From the NCBI GenBank assembly GCA_028357285.1, contig JAOMWM010000005.1, positions 1 through 64,000 on the forward strand: DNA of 64,000 nt, read 5' to 3'. The translations under genes were made by a program, and so were the position numbers. Positions within the stretch are counted from its first letter, which is position 1, and the number at the start of each line of letters is the position of its first letter. The notes beneath the pieces were generated by a model, which did not search any database, was not told the origin of the DNA, and saw nothing but the letters and a program-made list of their open reading frames with translations. Positions 25,492 to 34,245 of this stretch are shown here, one piece after another. Source of the DNA: Schleiferiaceae bacterium (GTDB taxonomy: Bacteria > Bacteroidota > Bacteroidia > Flavobacteriales > Schleiferiaceae).

Positions 25492-26211
25492 TTATTTAAT
25501 GGTGTTGGCGCTGTTCTTTAAGGCGAATGCGCTAATAATTGGTAGCAAAAATACGATAATTGACAAGGTCAATGCACCAAAAAATGGAATCATTATTACG
25601 AACATTCCAACAAGAATGTATTGCCCCCATTTGCGACGCTTCGTCCCGCCTCCCTTTAGACTCATCACTTTAAACGTGGCGTTTTGCCAAAAAACGGTAT
25701 ACAAGGCTAACGCTACGAGGCCTACATGACAAAGCAATAACGTTGTGCCTTGAAAAGACATCATCCAATCCCAATTTTCCCATTGCCCCATCCAACTCCA
25801 AAGCCCTAGAGCAAAAAGGGCATTTGCTGGAGTGGGCATCCCCGTAAAATCCTTGTCTCCATCTTCTTTTAGGTTGAAAACGCCAAGTCGGTAAATGCTG
25901 GATGCGGTAACCAGGGCTCCTATGAGCATCGCCCACGGTTGTGGCATACGTGCAAAGTCCGCTAAAATTGAGCTCCAAATAAAGCCAGATACCGCTCCAA
26001 AGGATATAGCATCAGCTAAAGAATCTAATTGCTTACCTAATTCTGATGATACCCCCACTTTACGCGCGGCCCATCCATCTAGGGCGTCAAATGTAGCCGC
26101 TGAAAGTAGAGCAATGACGAGGCCGGTCGAGCTAGCATTGACGATGAAATAGATGGCCATCATTCCGCAGATGGCATTGGCTAATGTTAAAAGATTCGGA
26201 ATGTGTTTCAT
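25492..26211 (-). CDS. pssA: CDP-diacylglycerol-serine O-phosphatidyltransferase
   Basis: This 239-residue membrane enzyme makes phosphatidylserine, the precursor of phosphatidylethanolamine. The CDP-alcohol phosphatidyltransferase motif D-G-x2-A-R-x8-G-x3-D-x3-D is complete (Asp45, Gly46, Ala49, Arg50, Gly59, Asp63 and Asp67). About seven helices follow the usual layout. ATG at 26211 is chosen over a TTG three codons upstream. It heads the pssA-purS-acpH run and is divergent from lnt with only 29 bases between the two start codons. Confidence 0.94.
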   Translation of the reverse strand: MKHIPNLLTLANAICGMMAIYFIVNASSTGLVIALLSAATFDALDGWAARKVGVSSELGKQLDSLADAISFGAVSGFIWSSILADFARMPQPWAMLIGALVTASSIYRLGVFNLKEDGDKDFTGMPTPANALFALGLWSWMGQWENWDWMMSFQGTTLLLCHVGLVALALYTVFWQNATFKVMSLKGGGTKRRKWGQYILVGMFVIMIPFFGALTLSIIVFLLPIISAFALKNSANTIK

Positions 26212-26217
26212 ACGGTG

Positions 26218-26225
26218 CAAAGATG
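26218..26225 (-). promoter_or_regulatory. -7-like box CATCTTTG next to the pssA start
   Basis: On the minus strand this octamer differs from TAnnTTTG only at the second base group (CA for TA) and ends six bases before the pssA ATG, predicting a leaderless transcript. It lies back to back with the lnt box. Confidence 0.4.
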
Positions 26226-26227
26226 CA

Positions 26228-26235
26228 TTAATTTG
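26228..26235 (+). promoter_or_regulatory. -7-like box TTAATTTG next to the lnt start
   Basis: The octamer differs from TAnnTTTG at one position and ends five bases before the lnt ATG, with the same CCGC downstream context as the ctaB box. The spacing implies a leaderless mRNA. Confidence 0.4.
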
Positions 26236-26240
26236 CCGCT

Positions 26241-27806
26241 ATGTCTTCAGTGAAAAAAACACCTATCGTGATTTTGATGGCCCTGGCCTTGGCCTTACTG
26301 ACTTTGGCCTGGACTTTTCCACACCTTGGAGTGTTGATTATTCCTGCCTTTGTATTGCTATTAGACATTTCTAAACGCTCTGGGCAGCGGTTTTGGAGGT
26401 TGTATCTCGTAACTGCCTTATGGAATGCGACTACTACCTACTGGATTGCGAATGCCCATCCTTTAGGAGTCATTGCGACTGTAGGTATTAATGGAGCTCT
26501 TATGGCTTTTGCTTTGTGGCTCAGTGTACGCGCAGAAGAGTTACTTTGGCGATTCCCGTCTTTCAGGTCACAACGATGGCTGCACGTTTTGCCTTTGCTT
26601 GCCTGCTGGATTTCCTTTGAGCAATTGCATGAATATTGGGGTTTAGCCTTTCCTTGGTTGCACCTTGGTAATACATTTAACGGCATGCCGTATCTGGTGC
26701 AGTGGTACCAATTTTTAGGCACTACAGGTGGTACTTTATGGGTCCTGTTAGTCGCCTATACGCTGCACATGCGCGGAACAACGTCCAAAAGAGCTCTTTG
26801 GCTGTTTATTACACCTGCATTGTTGAGTTTGGTACTTTGGTACGTACCTCAAAATGAAGATGCGAAACGCATCCAGGTAGCGGTCGTACAGCCTAATATT
26901 GATGCATATACTGAGAAGTGGGATGTACCGGAAGCGGCTCAAATTCAAAAAGTGGACCGATTACTTCAAACCCATCTAGGTGAAAAGCAAGTAGATTTGA
27001 TCGTTCTGCCAGAAACATTCCTGCCTGAGGCACGCGAGGAAAGTAACTACGGCAACCGTCCCAACGACAAGCTGCTCCATCAATTGCTAGATACCTACAG
27101 TAAAACGGCCATCTTTGGCGCAACGACCTACGACTTTCAGCAAACGCCGAATGTCTTTAATCGTCCCTATGGCGATAAATATTACACACTCTACAATACC
27201 GCCTTGTTTCGAAACGGCGCGGCAGAGACCGTAATGTACCACAAAGGGAAGTTGGTTGTAGGCGGGGAGACCATGCCATTTGTCCAATTCCTTAAGCCTT
27301 ACCTCGGTGATTGGGCTATTGAGCTGGGCGGTACTTCCGGGACCTTAGGTGTGTCTCAGCGCCGAACCGTATTTGGGGATGAACGAACAGGTCTCAAGCT
27401 TGCGCCGGTTATTTGCTGGGAGAATGAGTTCTCAGATTATGCTACTGAATATGCCCGATCGGGTGCCAATCTCATTGCAGTCATTACGAATGATGGCTGG
27501 TGGGGCAATACGATAGGGCACTTACAGCATCTGCGTTTTTCGGGTCTTCGGGCCATCGAACAAGGTAAATATGTGGTGCGCAGCGCAAATACAGGCGTCT
27601 CGAGTATTATTGATGAAAAAGGTCGCGTACTGCGCCGATTAGATTGGGATACGGAAGGCGTTATTGTGAGTGACGTACCACTGCTGGAGGGGAAGACCTT
27701 TTATGTAAAGACTGGCAATTGGATAGGTAGAGTTGCCGTGATACTTTTTGCCTTGTTGGTTTTGATTATACTTTTTAGCAGATTTTTCCGATTAAAACCA
27801 CGCTAA
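26241..27806 (+). CDS. lnt: Apolipoprotein N-acyltransferase
   Basis: The 521-residue inner-membrane enzyme adds the third acyl chain to the N-terminal Cys of lipoproteins. The N-terminal half has about six helices; the second half is a nitrilase-type domain facing the periplasm with the triad Glu258 (VLPETFLPE), Lys335 (YHKGKLVV) and Cys392 (VICWENEFSD), spaced almost exactly as in E. coli (267/335/387). A final helix (about residues 490-512) anchors the C-terminus. Its start codon is 29 bases from the divergent pssA start. Confidence 0.96.
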   Translation: MSSVKKTPIVILMALALALLTLAWTFPHLGVLIIPAFVLLLDISKRSGQRFWRLYLVTALWNATTTYWIANAHPLGVIATVGINGALMAFALWLSVRAEELLWRFPSFRSQRWLHVLPLLACWISFEQLHEYWGLAFPWLHLGNTFNGMPYLVQWYQFLGTTGGTLWVLLVAYTLHMRGTTSKRALWLFITPALLSLVLWYVPQNEDAKRIQVAVVQPNIDAYTEKWDVPEAAQIQKVDRLLQTHLGEKQVDLIVLPETFLPEAREESNYGNRPNDKLLHQLLDTYSKTAIFGATTYDFQQTPNVFNRPYGDKYYTLYNTALFRNGAAETVMYHKGKLVVGGETMPFVQFLKPYLGDWAIELGGTSGTLGVSQRRTVFGDERTGLKLAPVICWENEFSDYATEYARSGANLIAVITNDGWWGNTIGHLQHLRFSGLRAIEQGKYVVRSANTGVSSIIDEKGRVLRRLDWDTEGVIVSDVPLLEGKTFYVKTGNWIGRVAVILFALLVLIILFSRFFRLKPR

Positions 27807-27820
27807 GCAATCCGCGTGTG

Positions 27821-27828
27821 TAACTTTG
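27821..27828 (+). promoter_or_regulatory. -7 box TAACTTTG upstream of lpd
   Basis: This exact TAnnTTTG match lies 24 bases before the lpd ATG, within the 46-base gap after lnt. No TTG is seen at -33. Confidence 0.5.
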
Positions 27829-27852
27829 TTATTCTTATAAAAACAAAATTCA

Positions 27853-29250
27853 ATGAGTTCTTACGACGTAGTTGTAATAGGTTCTGGACCTGGAGGATAT
27901 GTAAGTGCCATCCGTTGTGCCCAATTGGGTATGAAAACTGCACTGGTTGAAAAATATGCGACCCTCGGAGGAACGTGTCTTAACGTGGGATGTATACCGT
28001 CAAAAGCGTTATTAGACTCCTCAGAGCACTACCATGCAGCGGTGCATTCTTTTGAATCGCATGGTATCCAGATCGATCCACCGAAAATTGACTTTGCAAA
28101 AATGATCGAGCGTAAGGCAGGGGTAGTAAGTTCTACCTGTGATGGCATCGATTACTTGATGAATAAAAACAACATTGACGTACTACGTGGATTTGGTTCT
28201 TTAAAAGACAAGAACACTGTAGTTGTCGCTGGAGATGAAACTACTGAGGTGAGTGCAAAGCACATCATTTTAGCCACAGGCTCGAAGCCAATCGAACTGC
28301 CGTTCGCGAAGTTCGATAAGGAGCGCGTAATTTCTTCAACAGAGGCTTTGAGCCTAAAAGAGGTTCCAAAACACATGATCGTCATTGGCGGTGGTGTCAT
28401 CGGTTTGGAATTGGGCTCAGTTTACAAACGCCTCGGTGCTGAGGTTACCATCGTTGAATATGCTAAAGGCATTATTCCGACCATGGACGGAGCAATGGGT
28501 AAGGAATTGATGCGTAGTTTGAAGAAAATTGGCATGAAATTCAGCTTATCCACAAAGGTGAGCAATGTAACGCGCGATGGCGATGTAGTCACTGTTACTG
28601 CCACGAACAAAAAAGGCGAAGAAGTGACCTTTGAAGGCGATTATTGTTTGGTGGCTGTAGGTCGCGGTGCATACACGGCTAAATTGGGTCTTGAAAACGT
28701 CGGTATTGAAACGGATGAGCGTGGACGCATCGCTGTGAACGATCACTTACAGACTGCAGTGCCAAACATTTACGCCATTGGCGATGTCGTTCGAGGAGCG
28801 ATGTTGGCTCACAAGGCGGAAGAAGAAGGAGTATTCGTAGCGGAGTCAATCGCAGGAGAGAAACCGCACATCAACTATAATCTCATTCCAGGTATTGTTT
28901 ACACGTGGCCAGAAGTGGCTGCAGTAGGAAAAACGGAAGAGGAATTGAAAGAAGCTGGAGTCGCTTATAAAAGTGGTTCTTTCCCCATGCGAGCTTTAGG
29001 TCGTTCGCGTGCTTCCGGAGACATCGATGGTGTAGTTAAAGTATTAGCGGATCAAACCACCGACGAAGTGTTGGGCGTGCACATAGTTGCAGCCCGTGCC
29101 GCAGATATTATAATGGAAGCGGTAACAGCAATGGAGTTCCGCGCCTCTGCTGAAGATATTGCGCGCATTTGCCACGGTCACCCTACTTACGCTGAGGCGT
29201 TGAAAGAGGCTGCACTGGCTGCAACAGCAAACCGCGCCATTCACAGTTAA
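27853..29250 (+). CDS. lpd: Dihydrolipoyl dehydrogenase (E3)
   Basis: This 465-residue flavoprotein reoxidises dihydrolipoyl groups of 2-oxoacid dehydrogenases and the glycine cleavage H protein. It has the FAD-binding VIGSGPGGYVSAI, the redox disulfide Cys42-x4-Cys47 in GGTCLNVGCIPSKALL, the NAD-binding VIGGGVIGLELGSVYKRLG and the C-terminal catalytic His-Glu pair in ICHGHPTYAEALKEA. Its stop shares a base with the pabB start (TAATG), so they are co-translated. Confidence 0.97.
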   Translation: MSSYDVVVIGSGPGGYVSAIRCAQLGMKTALVEKYATLGGTCLNVGCIPSKALLDSSEHYHAAVHSFESHGIQIDPPKIDFAKMIERKAGVVSSTCDGIDYLMNKNNIDVLRGFGSLKDKNTVVVAGDETTEVSAKHIILATGSKPIELPFAKFDKERVISSTEALSLKEVPKHMIVIGGGVIGLELGSVYKRLGAEVTIVEYAKGIIPTMDGAMGKELMRSLKKIGMKFSLSTKVSNVTRDGDVVTVTATNKKGEEVTFEGDYCLVAVGRGAYTAKLGLENVGIETDERGRIAVNDHLQTAVPNIYAIGDVVRGAMLAHKAEEEGVFVAESIAGEKPHINYNLIPGIVYTWPEVAAVGKTEEELKEAGVAYKSGSFPMRALGRSRASGDIDGVVKVLADQTTDEVLGVHIVAARAADIIMEAVTAMEFRASAEDIARICHGHPTYAEALKEAALAATANRAIHS

Positions 29251-30512
29251 TGAATACCGCATCGGCCCATAAAGTCGATCCGATTCTTTTAGAAAATCGG
29301 CTGTTGGAGTTATCCAGCAGTCGATCTTTTTTTGCCCTATATACATCACAAGGATATGCAAGTAAGTGGGGTGAATACGAACTCCTTTTTGCATGGGGAG
29401 CGAAGGCTGTTTTCGATACTATGGCTCTTAAAAATGGTGCCTTAGAAAGCGGCTGGCGTTTTGGGTTTTTAGGTTACGAATTGCGTCACGAGTTTGAGCG
29501 CCTCTCTAAAGGTAATCCCGCGATAGGACAATGGCCCGAAGCACAATTTTTTGAGCCGGAAGTGGTCGGGACCCTTGATAGAGCCGGGAATTTAACGGTA
29601 TATGCGGATGAACCTGCGGATGTTTTGACGCTCGTTTTGGCTACGGAAAAATCAAAGAAAGTAGGCAACACAACTTTAGATTTTCAGCCAGTGGAGACGC
29701 GTGAGTCTTATCTCGAGGCCGTCCGCAAGCTTCAAGATCACATTCAGCGCGGTGATATATATGAGGTGAATTACTGTACTGCATTTAAGGCTGAATATGA
29801 ATCTCTAGACAGTGCGCAGTTGTTTCGACAAATGGCGCAGGCAACGAAGGCACCTTTCAGTGCTTTTGTGAAAATGGACCAATTGGAACTGCTCTGCACT
29901 TCACCGGAGCGTTACATTTTGAAAAAAGGAGACCAATTGTGGTCACAACCCATCAAAGGCACCAACAGAAGGTTAGTTGAAAACAATCACGTCCAAGAAC
30001 GCTTGCTGGTGGCTGATGAAAAAGAGCGCGCAGAAAATGTAATGATTGTCGATCTCGTTCGTAACGATCTAAGCCGTGTGGCCGCTAAGGGAACAGTTCA
30101 AGTGGAAGAGCTTTTTGGAGTTTATCCGTTTAAAAACGTGAACCAAATGATATCGACCGTGACTTGCAAGACTCGAGCAGAAACGTCGAATTGGGATATC
30201 ATTAAGGCCACATTCCCTATGGGATCAATGACGGGCGCTCCGAAGATCAGCGCAATGGAATTGGCAGAACGCTATGAAAAGACGGAGCGAGGCATTTATT
30301 CGGGTGCTTTAGGGTATACCATGCCCAACGGTGATTTTGATTTCAATGTTGTGATTCGCAGTATCGCGCTCGATGCAAAACAGGGGGTTGCTTCTGCGCA
30401 TGTAGGCGGCGCAATTACGCTGCTGAGTATCCCCGAGCGCGAATATGAGGAATGTCTGCTTAAAGCGGAATCCCTTCTTCAAAGTGCGGCCGGTTCCGGT
30501 TCGAACCAATAG
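29250..30512 (+). CDS. pabB: Aminodeoxychorismate synthase component I (PabB-type)
   Basis: The 420-residue chorismate-binding enzyme makes 4-amino-4-deoxychorismate for folate. The QPIKGTNRR motif carries the Lys that separates PabB (PIKGT) from TrpE (PIAGT), and the RGDIYEVNYC, ENVMIVDLVRNDLSR and PMGSMTGAPK motifs are all present. The N-terminal glutamine-amidotransferase partner is not in the window. It is coupled to lpd by a one-base overlap; tilS follows after 38 bases. Confidence 0.92.
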   Translation: MNTASAHKVDPILLENRLLELSSSRSFFALYTSQGYASKWGEYELLFAWGAKAVFDTMALKNGALESGWRFGFLGYELRHEFERLSKGNPAIGQWPEAQFFEPEVVGTLDRAGNLTVYADEPADVLTLVLATEKSKKVGNTTLDFQPVETRESYLEAVRKLQDHIQRGDIYEVNYCTAFKAEYESLDSAQLFRQMAQATKAPFSAFVKMDQLELLCTSPERYILKKGDQLWSQPIKGTNRRLVENNHVQERLLVADEKERAENVMIVDLVRNDLSRVAAKGTVQVEELFGVYPFKNVNQMISTVTCKTRAETSNWDIIKATFPMGSMTGAPKISAMELAERYEKTERGIYSGALGYTMPNGDFDFNVVIRSIALDAKQGVASAHVGGAITLLSIPEREYEECLLKAESLLQSAAGSGSNQ

Positions 30513-30550
30513 TTGTAATTTTAAGGCATGTACCCAAAGCTCCATTTTCT

Positions 30551-31813
30551 ATGTTAGAGTTAAAGCCAGGATCTAAAGCGGTCTTAGGATTCAGTGGTGG
30601 CGTTGATTCTGTAGTCTTGAGCCAATTTTTGCTGGACCGTTACCACATCCGTCCCTATTTGTTGCACGTAAATTATGGCTTGCGTGAGGAATCGGAAGAG
30701 GATGCGCGTTGGTGTCAGTGGTATGCTGAAGAATACCGATTCGAAATTGAAATTTTGACTGTAGATCCATCGAAAAGATCAGGCGAAAATGTGCAGAATT
30801 GGGCGCGTAAAGTACGGTATGCTTGGTTCCAAGAACGTGCGGAAGCGTTAGGGGCTGAATACATCTTTACTGCCCACCATATGGATGATCGCAGGGAAAC
30901 CTTTTTGATGAATGCGCTTCGTGGTTCTGGATTGATTGGTATTACGGGCATGAACAGTGCTTTAATTACTCGCCCGCTGGCGCACCTGGATAAAGGAGCC
31001 ATATTCGACTACGCAAAAGAGCGCGAGCTGCCCTGGCGGGAAGATGCTTCCAACAAATCCTTGAAATACACCCGGAATAAATTTAGAAACCTACTCGCAC
31101 CAATCTTAGATGAGGTAGAGCCCCGTTGGATGGGAGGATTGAAAAAAACAATCGAAAACCTAGAGCGCGACCGAGATCTGTTGCTTGGCTTCATGTCGCA
31201 ATGGAAAAGTGAATGGACCATCACTACTGGTGAGGAGATTATGGTAAAAATGGGGCCTTGGGTTCAAAGCGATGTTGGGCAGAACCTGTTGTATAAATTG
31301 GCCCAACAGATTGATTCCGGTTTCAACTTTGAAGAAGTCGGTCATGTACTCAGAGGTGAGGTGGGGCAAATGACCCGCGGCAGAAATTATATGTTGATTA
31401 AGGACCGAGAACTGTTTTATCTAGTTCCATCCTATGAAAGGAATACGAAGGAGTATATCGTCAGTAATTTCGAATCATTGGATAAATTACCGTTTCAACT
31501 TCAGCTTGAAAGGATGCCAAAATCGGCCTGTATTTTTGATGAGCAACATGAATATCTTGGCGAATCTGCCATAGAGTTTCCCTGGACGGTCCGTCTCTGG
31601 CGTCCTGGAGATATTTTTCGCCCCTTTGGCATGAACGGTTCTAAGAAGGTGTCCGATTTTTTAAATAACCTACGGCTGCCGCGCCACCGCAAAGAGCAGA
31701 CCTATGTCGTGCTTCAAAATGATACGATTATTTGGGTTTTAGGCCACCGCATTGCAGAATCGGCTAAAGTTGGTGAAGGGGATAACTTCGCCTATCTTGC
31801 AACCCTTAATTAA
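30551..31813 (+). CDS. tilS: tRNA(Ile)-lysidine synthase
   Basis: The 420-residue N-type ATP pyrophosphatase attaches lysine to C34 of the AUA-decoding isoleucine tRNA. The P-loop SGGVDS is at residues 15-20, followed by AHHMDDRRETFLMNALRGSG, a TilS signature. The C-terminal TilS domain is recognisable from the WRPGDIFRPFGMNGSKKVSD stretch. It is an essential gene in nearly all bacteria. dsbD begins ten bases downstream. Confidence 0.96.
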   Translation: MLELKPGSKAVLGFSGGVDSVVLSQFLLDRYHIRPYLLHVNYGLREESEEDARWCQWYAEEYRFEIEILTVDPSKRSGENVQNWARKVRYAWFQERAEALGAEYIFTAHHMDDRRETFLMNALRGSGLIGITGMNSALITRPLAHLDKGAIFDYAKERELPWREDASNKSLKYTRNKFRNLLAPILDEVEPRWMGGLKKTIENLERDRDLLLGFMSQWKSEWTITTGEEIMVKMGPWVQSDVGQNLLYKLAQQIDSGFNFEEVGHVLRGEVGQMTRGRNYMLIKDRELFYLVPSYERNTKEYIVSNFESLDKLPFQLQLERMPKSACIFDEQHEYLGESAIEFPWTVRLWRPGDIFRPFGMNGSKKVSDFLNNLRLPRHRKEQTYVVLQNDTIIWVLGHRIAESAKVGEGDNFAYLATLN

Positions 31814-31823
31814 CCTAGCATAC

Positions 31824-33722
31824 ATGAAGCGTTTTTTATTCGCAATTTTCACCCTACTGACCGTTGTCGCTTCCGCGCAACCGAAGGCCGTAACCTGGTC
31901 TACTAGTATTGAGCACACAGAGGAATTTACCCTGCTCACTGTCCATGCTGAAATTGAGCCGGGATGGCATTTATACAGTCAGCACCTTGAGGATGGAGGC
32001 CCTATCCCAACATCATTTATGTTGGACAGTTCTTCTGCATTTACCGCAGTAGGAAACTGGGAAGAGGGGGAAGCGCACGTTGAATTTGATCCCAATTTTG
32101 ACATGGATTTGGCCTATTTCTCGGAATCGGCCGACTTCACTATAAAACTCCAGCCGCATACTGAGGACTTCACCATCGAGGGCGAATTGGAGTTCATGGT
32201 GTGTAACGATGAAATGTGTTTACCGCCAACTTATGAGGACTTTAAAGCTACCGCCACTGGTGCCCCGGTGCCGTCCATCTGGAAAGGGATGGGTACGACC
32301 TTCTGGCTAGGATTCTTGGGTGGTTTTGCAGCACTCATTATGCCGTGTATTTTCCCAATGATTCCGCTTACCGTGAGTTTCTTCACTAAACAAAGCAAGA
32401 CGAAAGCGGAGGGTATAGTTAAGGCCTCTATTTATGGAATAGGCATTATTGTTATTTATGTAGGGTTAGGGCTTTTAGTGACCCTGCTTTTTGGAGCGGA
32501 CAGTTTGAATAAAATGGCCACTAACCCGTGGTTTAATCTCGCATTCTTTGCCTTGTTTGTGGTTTTTGCTGCAAGTTTCTTTGGCGCTTTTGAAATTACC
32601 TTGCCTTCGAGCTGGGTGAACAAAGCGGACGATGCATCGAACAAAGGAGGTATGGTCGGAATTTTCTTCATGGCTTTCACCTTGAGCTTAGTTAGCTTCT
32701 CCTGTACAGGACCAATTATAGGATCGCTCCTTGTTAAGGCTGCTTCTGGTGGATCTTTGCTAGGTCCAGCCGTTGGAATGTTTGGTTTTGCTCTTGCGCT
32801 CGCTATTCCATTTACCCTATTTGCGGCTTTCCCAGGCTGGTTAAATTCCTTGCCTTCTTCCGGAGGTTGGTTAAACACTGTGAAGGTGACTCTTGGATTT
32901 TTAGAATTGGCGTTTGCCTTGAAGTTTTTATCTACCGCAGATATGGTCATGCAGTGGCATTTATTAGAGCGAGAATTATTCCTTGCCATCTGGGTAGCTA
33001 TTGCATTCGCAACAGCGCTCTATTTGCTCGGTGCGTTCCGCTTGCCATTAGATAGTCCTTTGCAGAGCATTGGTGTAAGCCGACTGTTTATTGCGCTGAC
33101 TTTCCTAATCATGGGCTTTTACATGCTACCAGGAATCTTTGGAGCTCCTGTGAAACTTATCGCAGGTTTCCCGCCGCCAGAGCATTATGCTGAACAGCGA
33201 GGCGGGGCCTTTGCACAGCCAAACATCACAACAGTGGTATCCGGCGAACAGGCCAGTGTTCAGACAGAATTAGGCGAACATTGTCCCAATGGACTTCCTT
33301 GTTTTAACGACTATGAAGCGGGTTTGGCTTATGCGAAAGAAGTAGGTAAACCCATCATGATTGATTTCACAGGATGGGGCTGTGTGAATTGCCGTAAAAT
33401 GGAAGAAAATGTATGGGTTGATGAACGCGTTCATCAGCGTCTTCGCGACAACGTTGTATTGGTTTCATTATATGTAGATGCGCGTCCTGAGTTACCGGAA
33501 GATGAGCAATACATCAGCGATATTACTGGTCGTAAAATCAAAAACATTGGAAATAAATGGAGTGAATTCCAGGAGGTAAATTTCCAAGAAGTAAGCCAGC
33601 CGCTCTATGTTATTTTAGGCCACGATAACCTGGAGCCTTTGGTAGAGAAAAATGCGTACAATCTCGATGTAGAAGCCTATATCGAGTGGCTTGACCGCGG
33701 AGTTGCAGCATTCGAAAAATAA
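31824..33722 (+). CDS. dsbD: Thiol:disulfide interchange protein DsbD
   Basis: The 632-residue protein carries reducing power across the inner membrane to periplasmic thiol proteins. In order: signal peptide (1-18, ending VASAQ), an N-terminal immunoglobulin-like domain (about 25-150, with conserved Cys pair in VCNDEMCLPP), a transmembrane core with eight helices and Cys motifs in IMPCIFPMIPLT and SFSCTGPIIG, and a C-terminal thioredoxin domain with WGCVNCRKME. All three redox pairs are therefore seen. Possible links are supply of reductant to cytochrome c or SCO maturation. The ATG at 31824 begins the signal peptide; a longer frame overlaps tilS. A hairpin terminator follows. Confidence 0.95.
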   Translation: MKRFLFAIFTLLTVVASAQPKAVTWSTSIEHTEEFTLLTVHAEIEPGWHLYSQHLEDGGPIPTSFMLDSSSAFTAVGNWEEGEAHVEFDPNFDMDLAYFSESADFTIKLQPHTEDFTIEGELEFMVCNDEMCLPPTYEDFKATATGAPVPSIWKGMGTTFWLGFLGGFAALIMPCIFPMIPLTVSFFTKQSKTKAEGIVKASIYGIGIIVIYVGLGLLVTLLFGADSLNKMATNPWFNLAFFALFVVFAASFFGAFEITLPSSWVNKADDASNKGGMVGIFFMAFTLSLVSFSCTGPIIGSLLVKAASGGSLLGPAVGMFGFALALAIPFTLFAAFPGWLNSLPSSGGWLNTVKVTLGFLELAFALKFLSTADMVMQWHLLERELFLAIWVAIAFATALYLLGAFRLPLDSPLQSIGVSRLFIALTFLIMGFYMLPGIFGAPVKLIAGFPPPEHYAEQRGGAFAQPNITTVVSGEQASVQTELGEHCPNGLPCFNDYEAGLAYAKEVGKPIMIDFTGWGCVNCRKMEENVWVDERVHQRLRDNVVLVSLYVDARPELPEDEQYISDITGRKIKNIGNKWSEFQEVNFQEVSQPLYVILGHDNLEPLVEKNAYNLDVEAYIEWLDRGVAAFEK

Positions 33723-33741
33723 ACTACTTCAAATATTTCTA

Positions 33742-33774
33742 ACGCCCGGACAGAACCATCTGCTCCGGGCGTTG
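33742..33774 (+). terminator. Hairpin terminator after dsbD
   Basis: The arms AACGCCCGGA and TCCGGGCGTT pair perfectly, with an inner CAG/CTG extension past a one-base bulge and a six-base loop. The stem is followed by a short mixed T-rich stretch. Confidence 0.7.
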
Positions 33775-33784
33775 TCATTTAGAT

Positions 33785-34204
33785 ATGGAAGCAACGCTAG
33801 AAGAACGGTACCGACTACGTCAAGATCAGAAAGTTGTGGGCTATGCAAGGAAAATTGGCGGGCGCACGCTTTTCTTTAGTCGCGATGGTTTTTGGTGGTC
33901 GGGTATTAAAATTGAACATAACCAGATCGATGAAAGCATCGGTATTTACGATATCGATCGTAAGATGCTTCATGAGTGGGATATTGTTGAATACCGTTTA
34001 GAAGAAGACCGCGACCGATTAGGTGCCTTTCTTTGGTCAACAAAACGCAAGTGCTTCTGTATTGTAGACGTAAAAGATCCAGAAATTGAGGTCCCCTTGT
34101 TTGTGGATGACCTTCAGTTATTTCAGCCGAATGACTTGCGATTCAAAGCATACCTCTTTGAAAACCCAGATTTAATGGAAGAGTTAGGTGTGAGAGACGA
34201 ATGA
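33785..34204 (+). CDS. Unknown 139-residue cytoplasmic protein with a YopX-like pattern
   Basis: No signal peptide or membrane helix is visible. The stretch IGIYDIDRKMLHEWDIVEYRL recalls the YopX pattern (Gly-Leu-x-Asp-x-x-Gly-Lys-x-Ile-x-Glu-Gly-Asp-Ile-Val) but lacks its glycines, so the similarity may be no more than a shared small beta-barrel. Aromatic residues are frequent (FFSRDGFWWSG). It lies between the dsbD terminator and tyrS on the same strand, with a 41-base gap before tyrS. I do not recognise the family and assign no function. Confidence 0.7.
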   Translation: MEATLEERYRLRQDQKVVGYARKIGGRTLFFSRDGFWWSGIKIEHNQIDESIGIYDIDRKMLHEWDIVEYRLEEDRDRLGAFLWSTKRKCFCIVDVKDPEIEVPLFVDDLQLFQPNDLRFKAYLFENPDLMEELGVRDE

Positions 34205-34245
34205 TAGCTATTTTAGCAGTTCAGAACTAACGCATCACAAGCACG

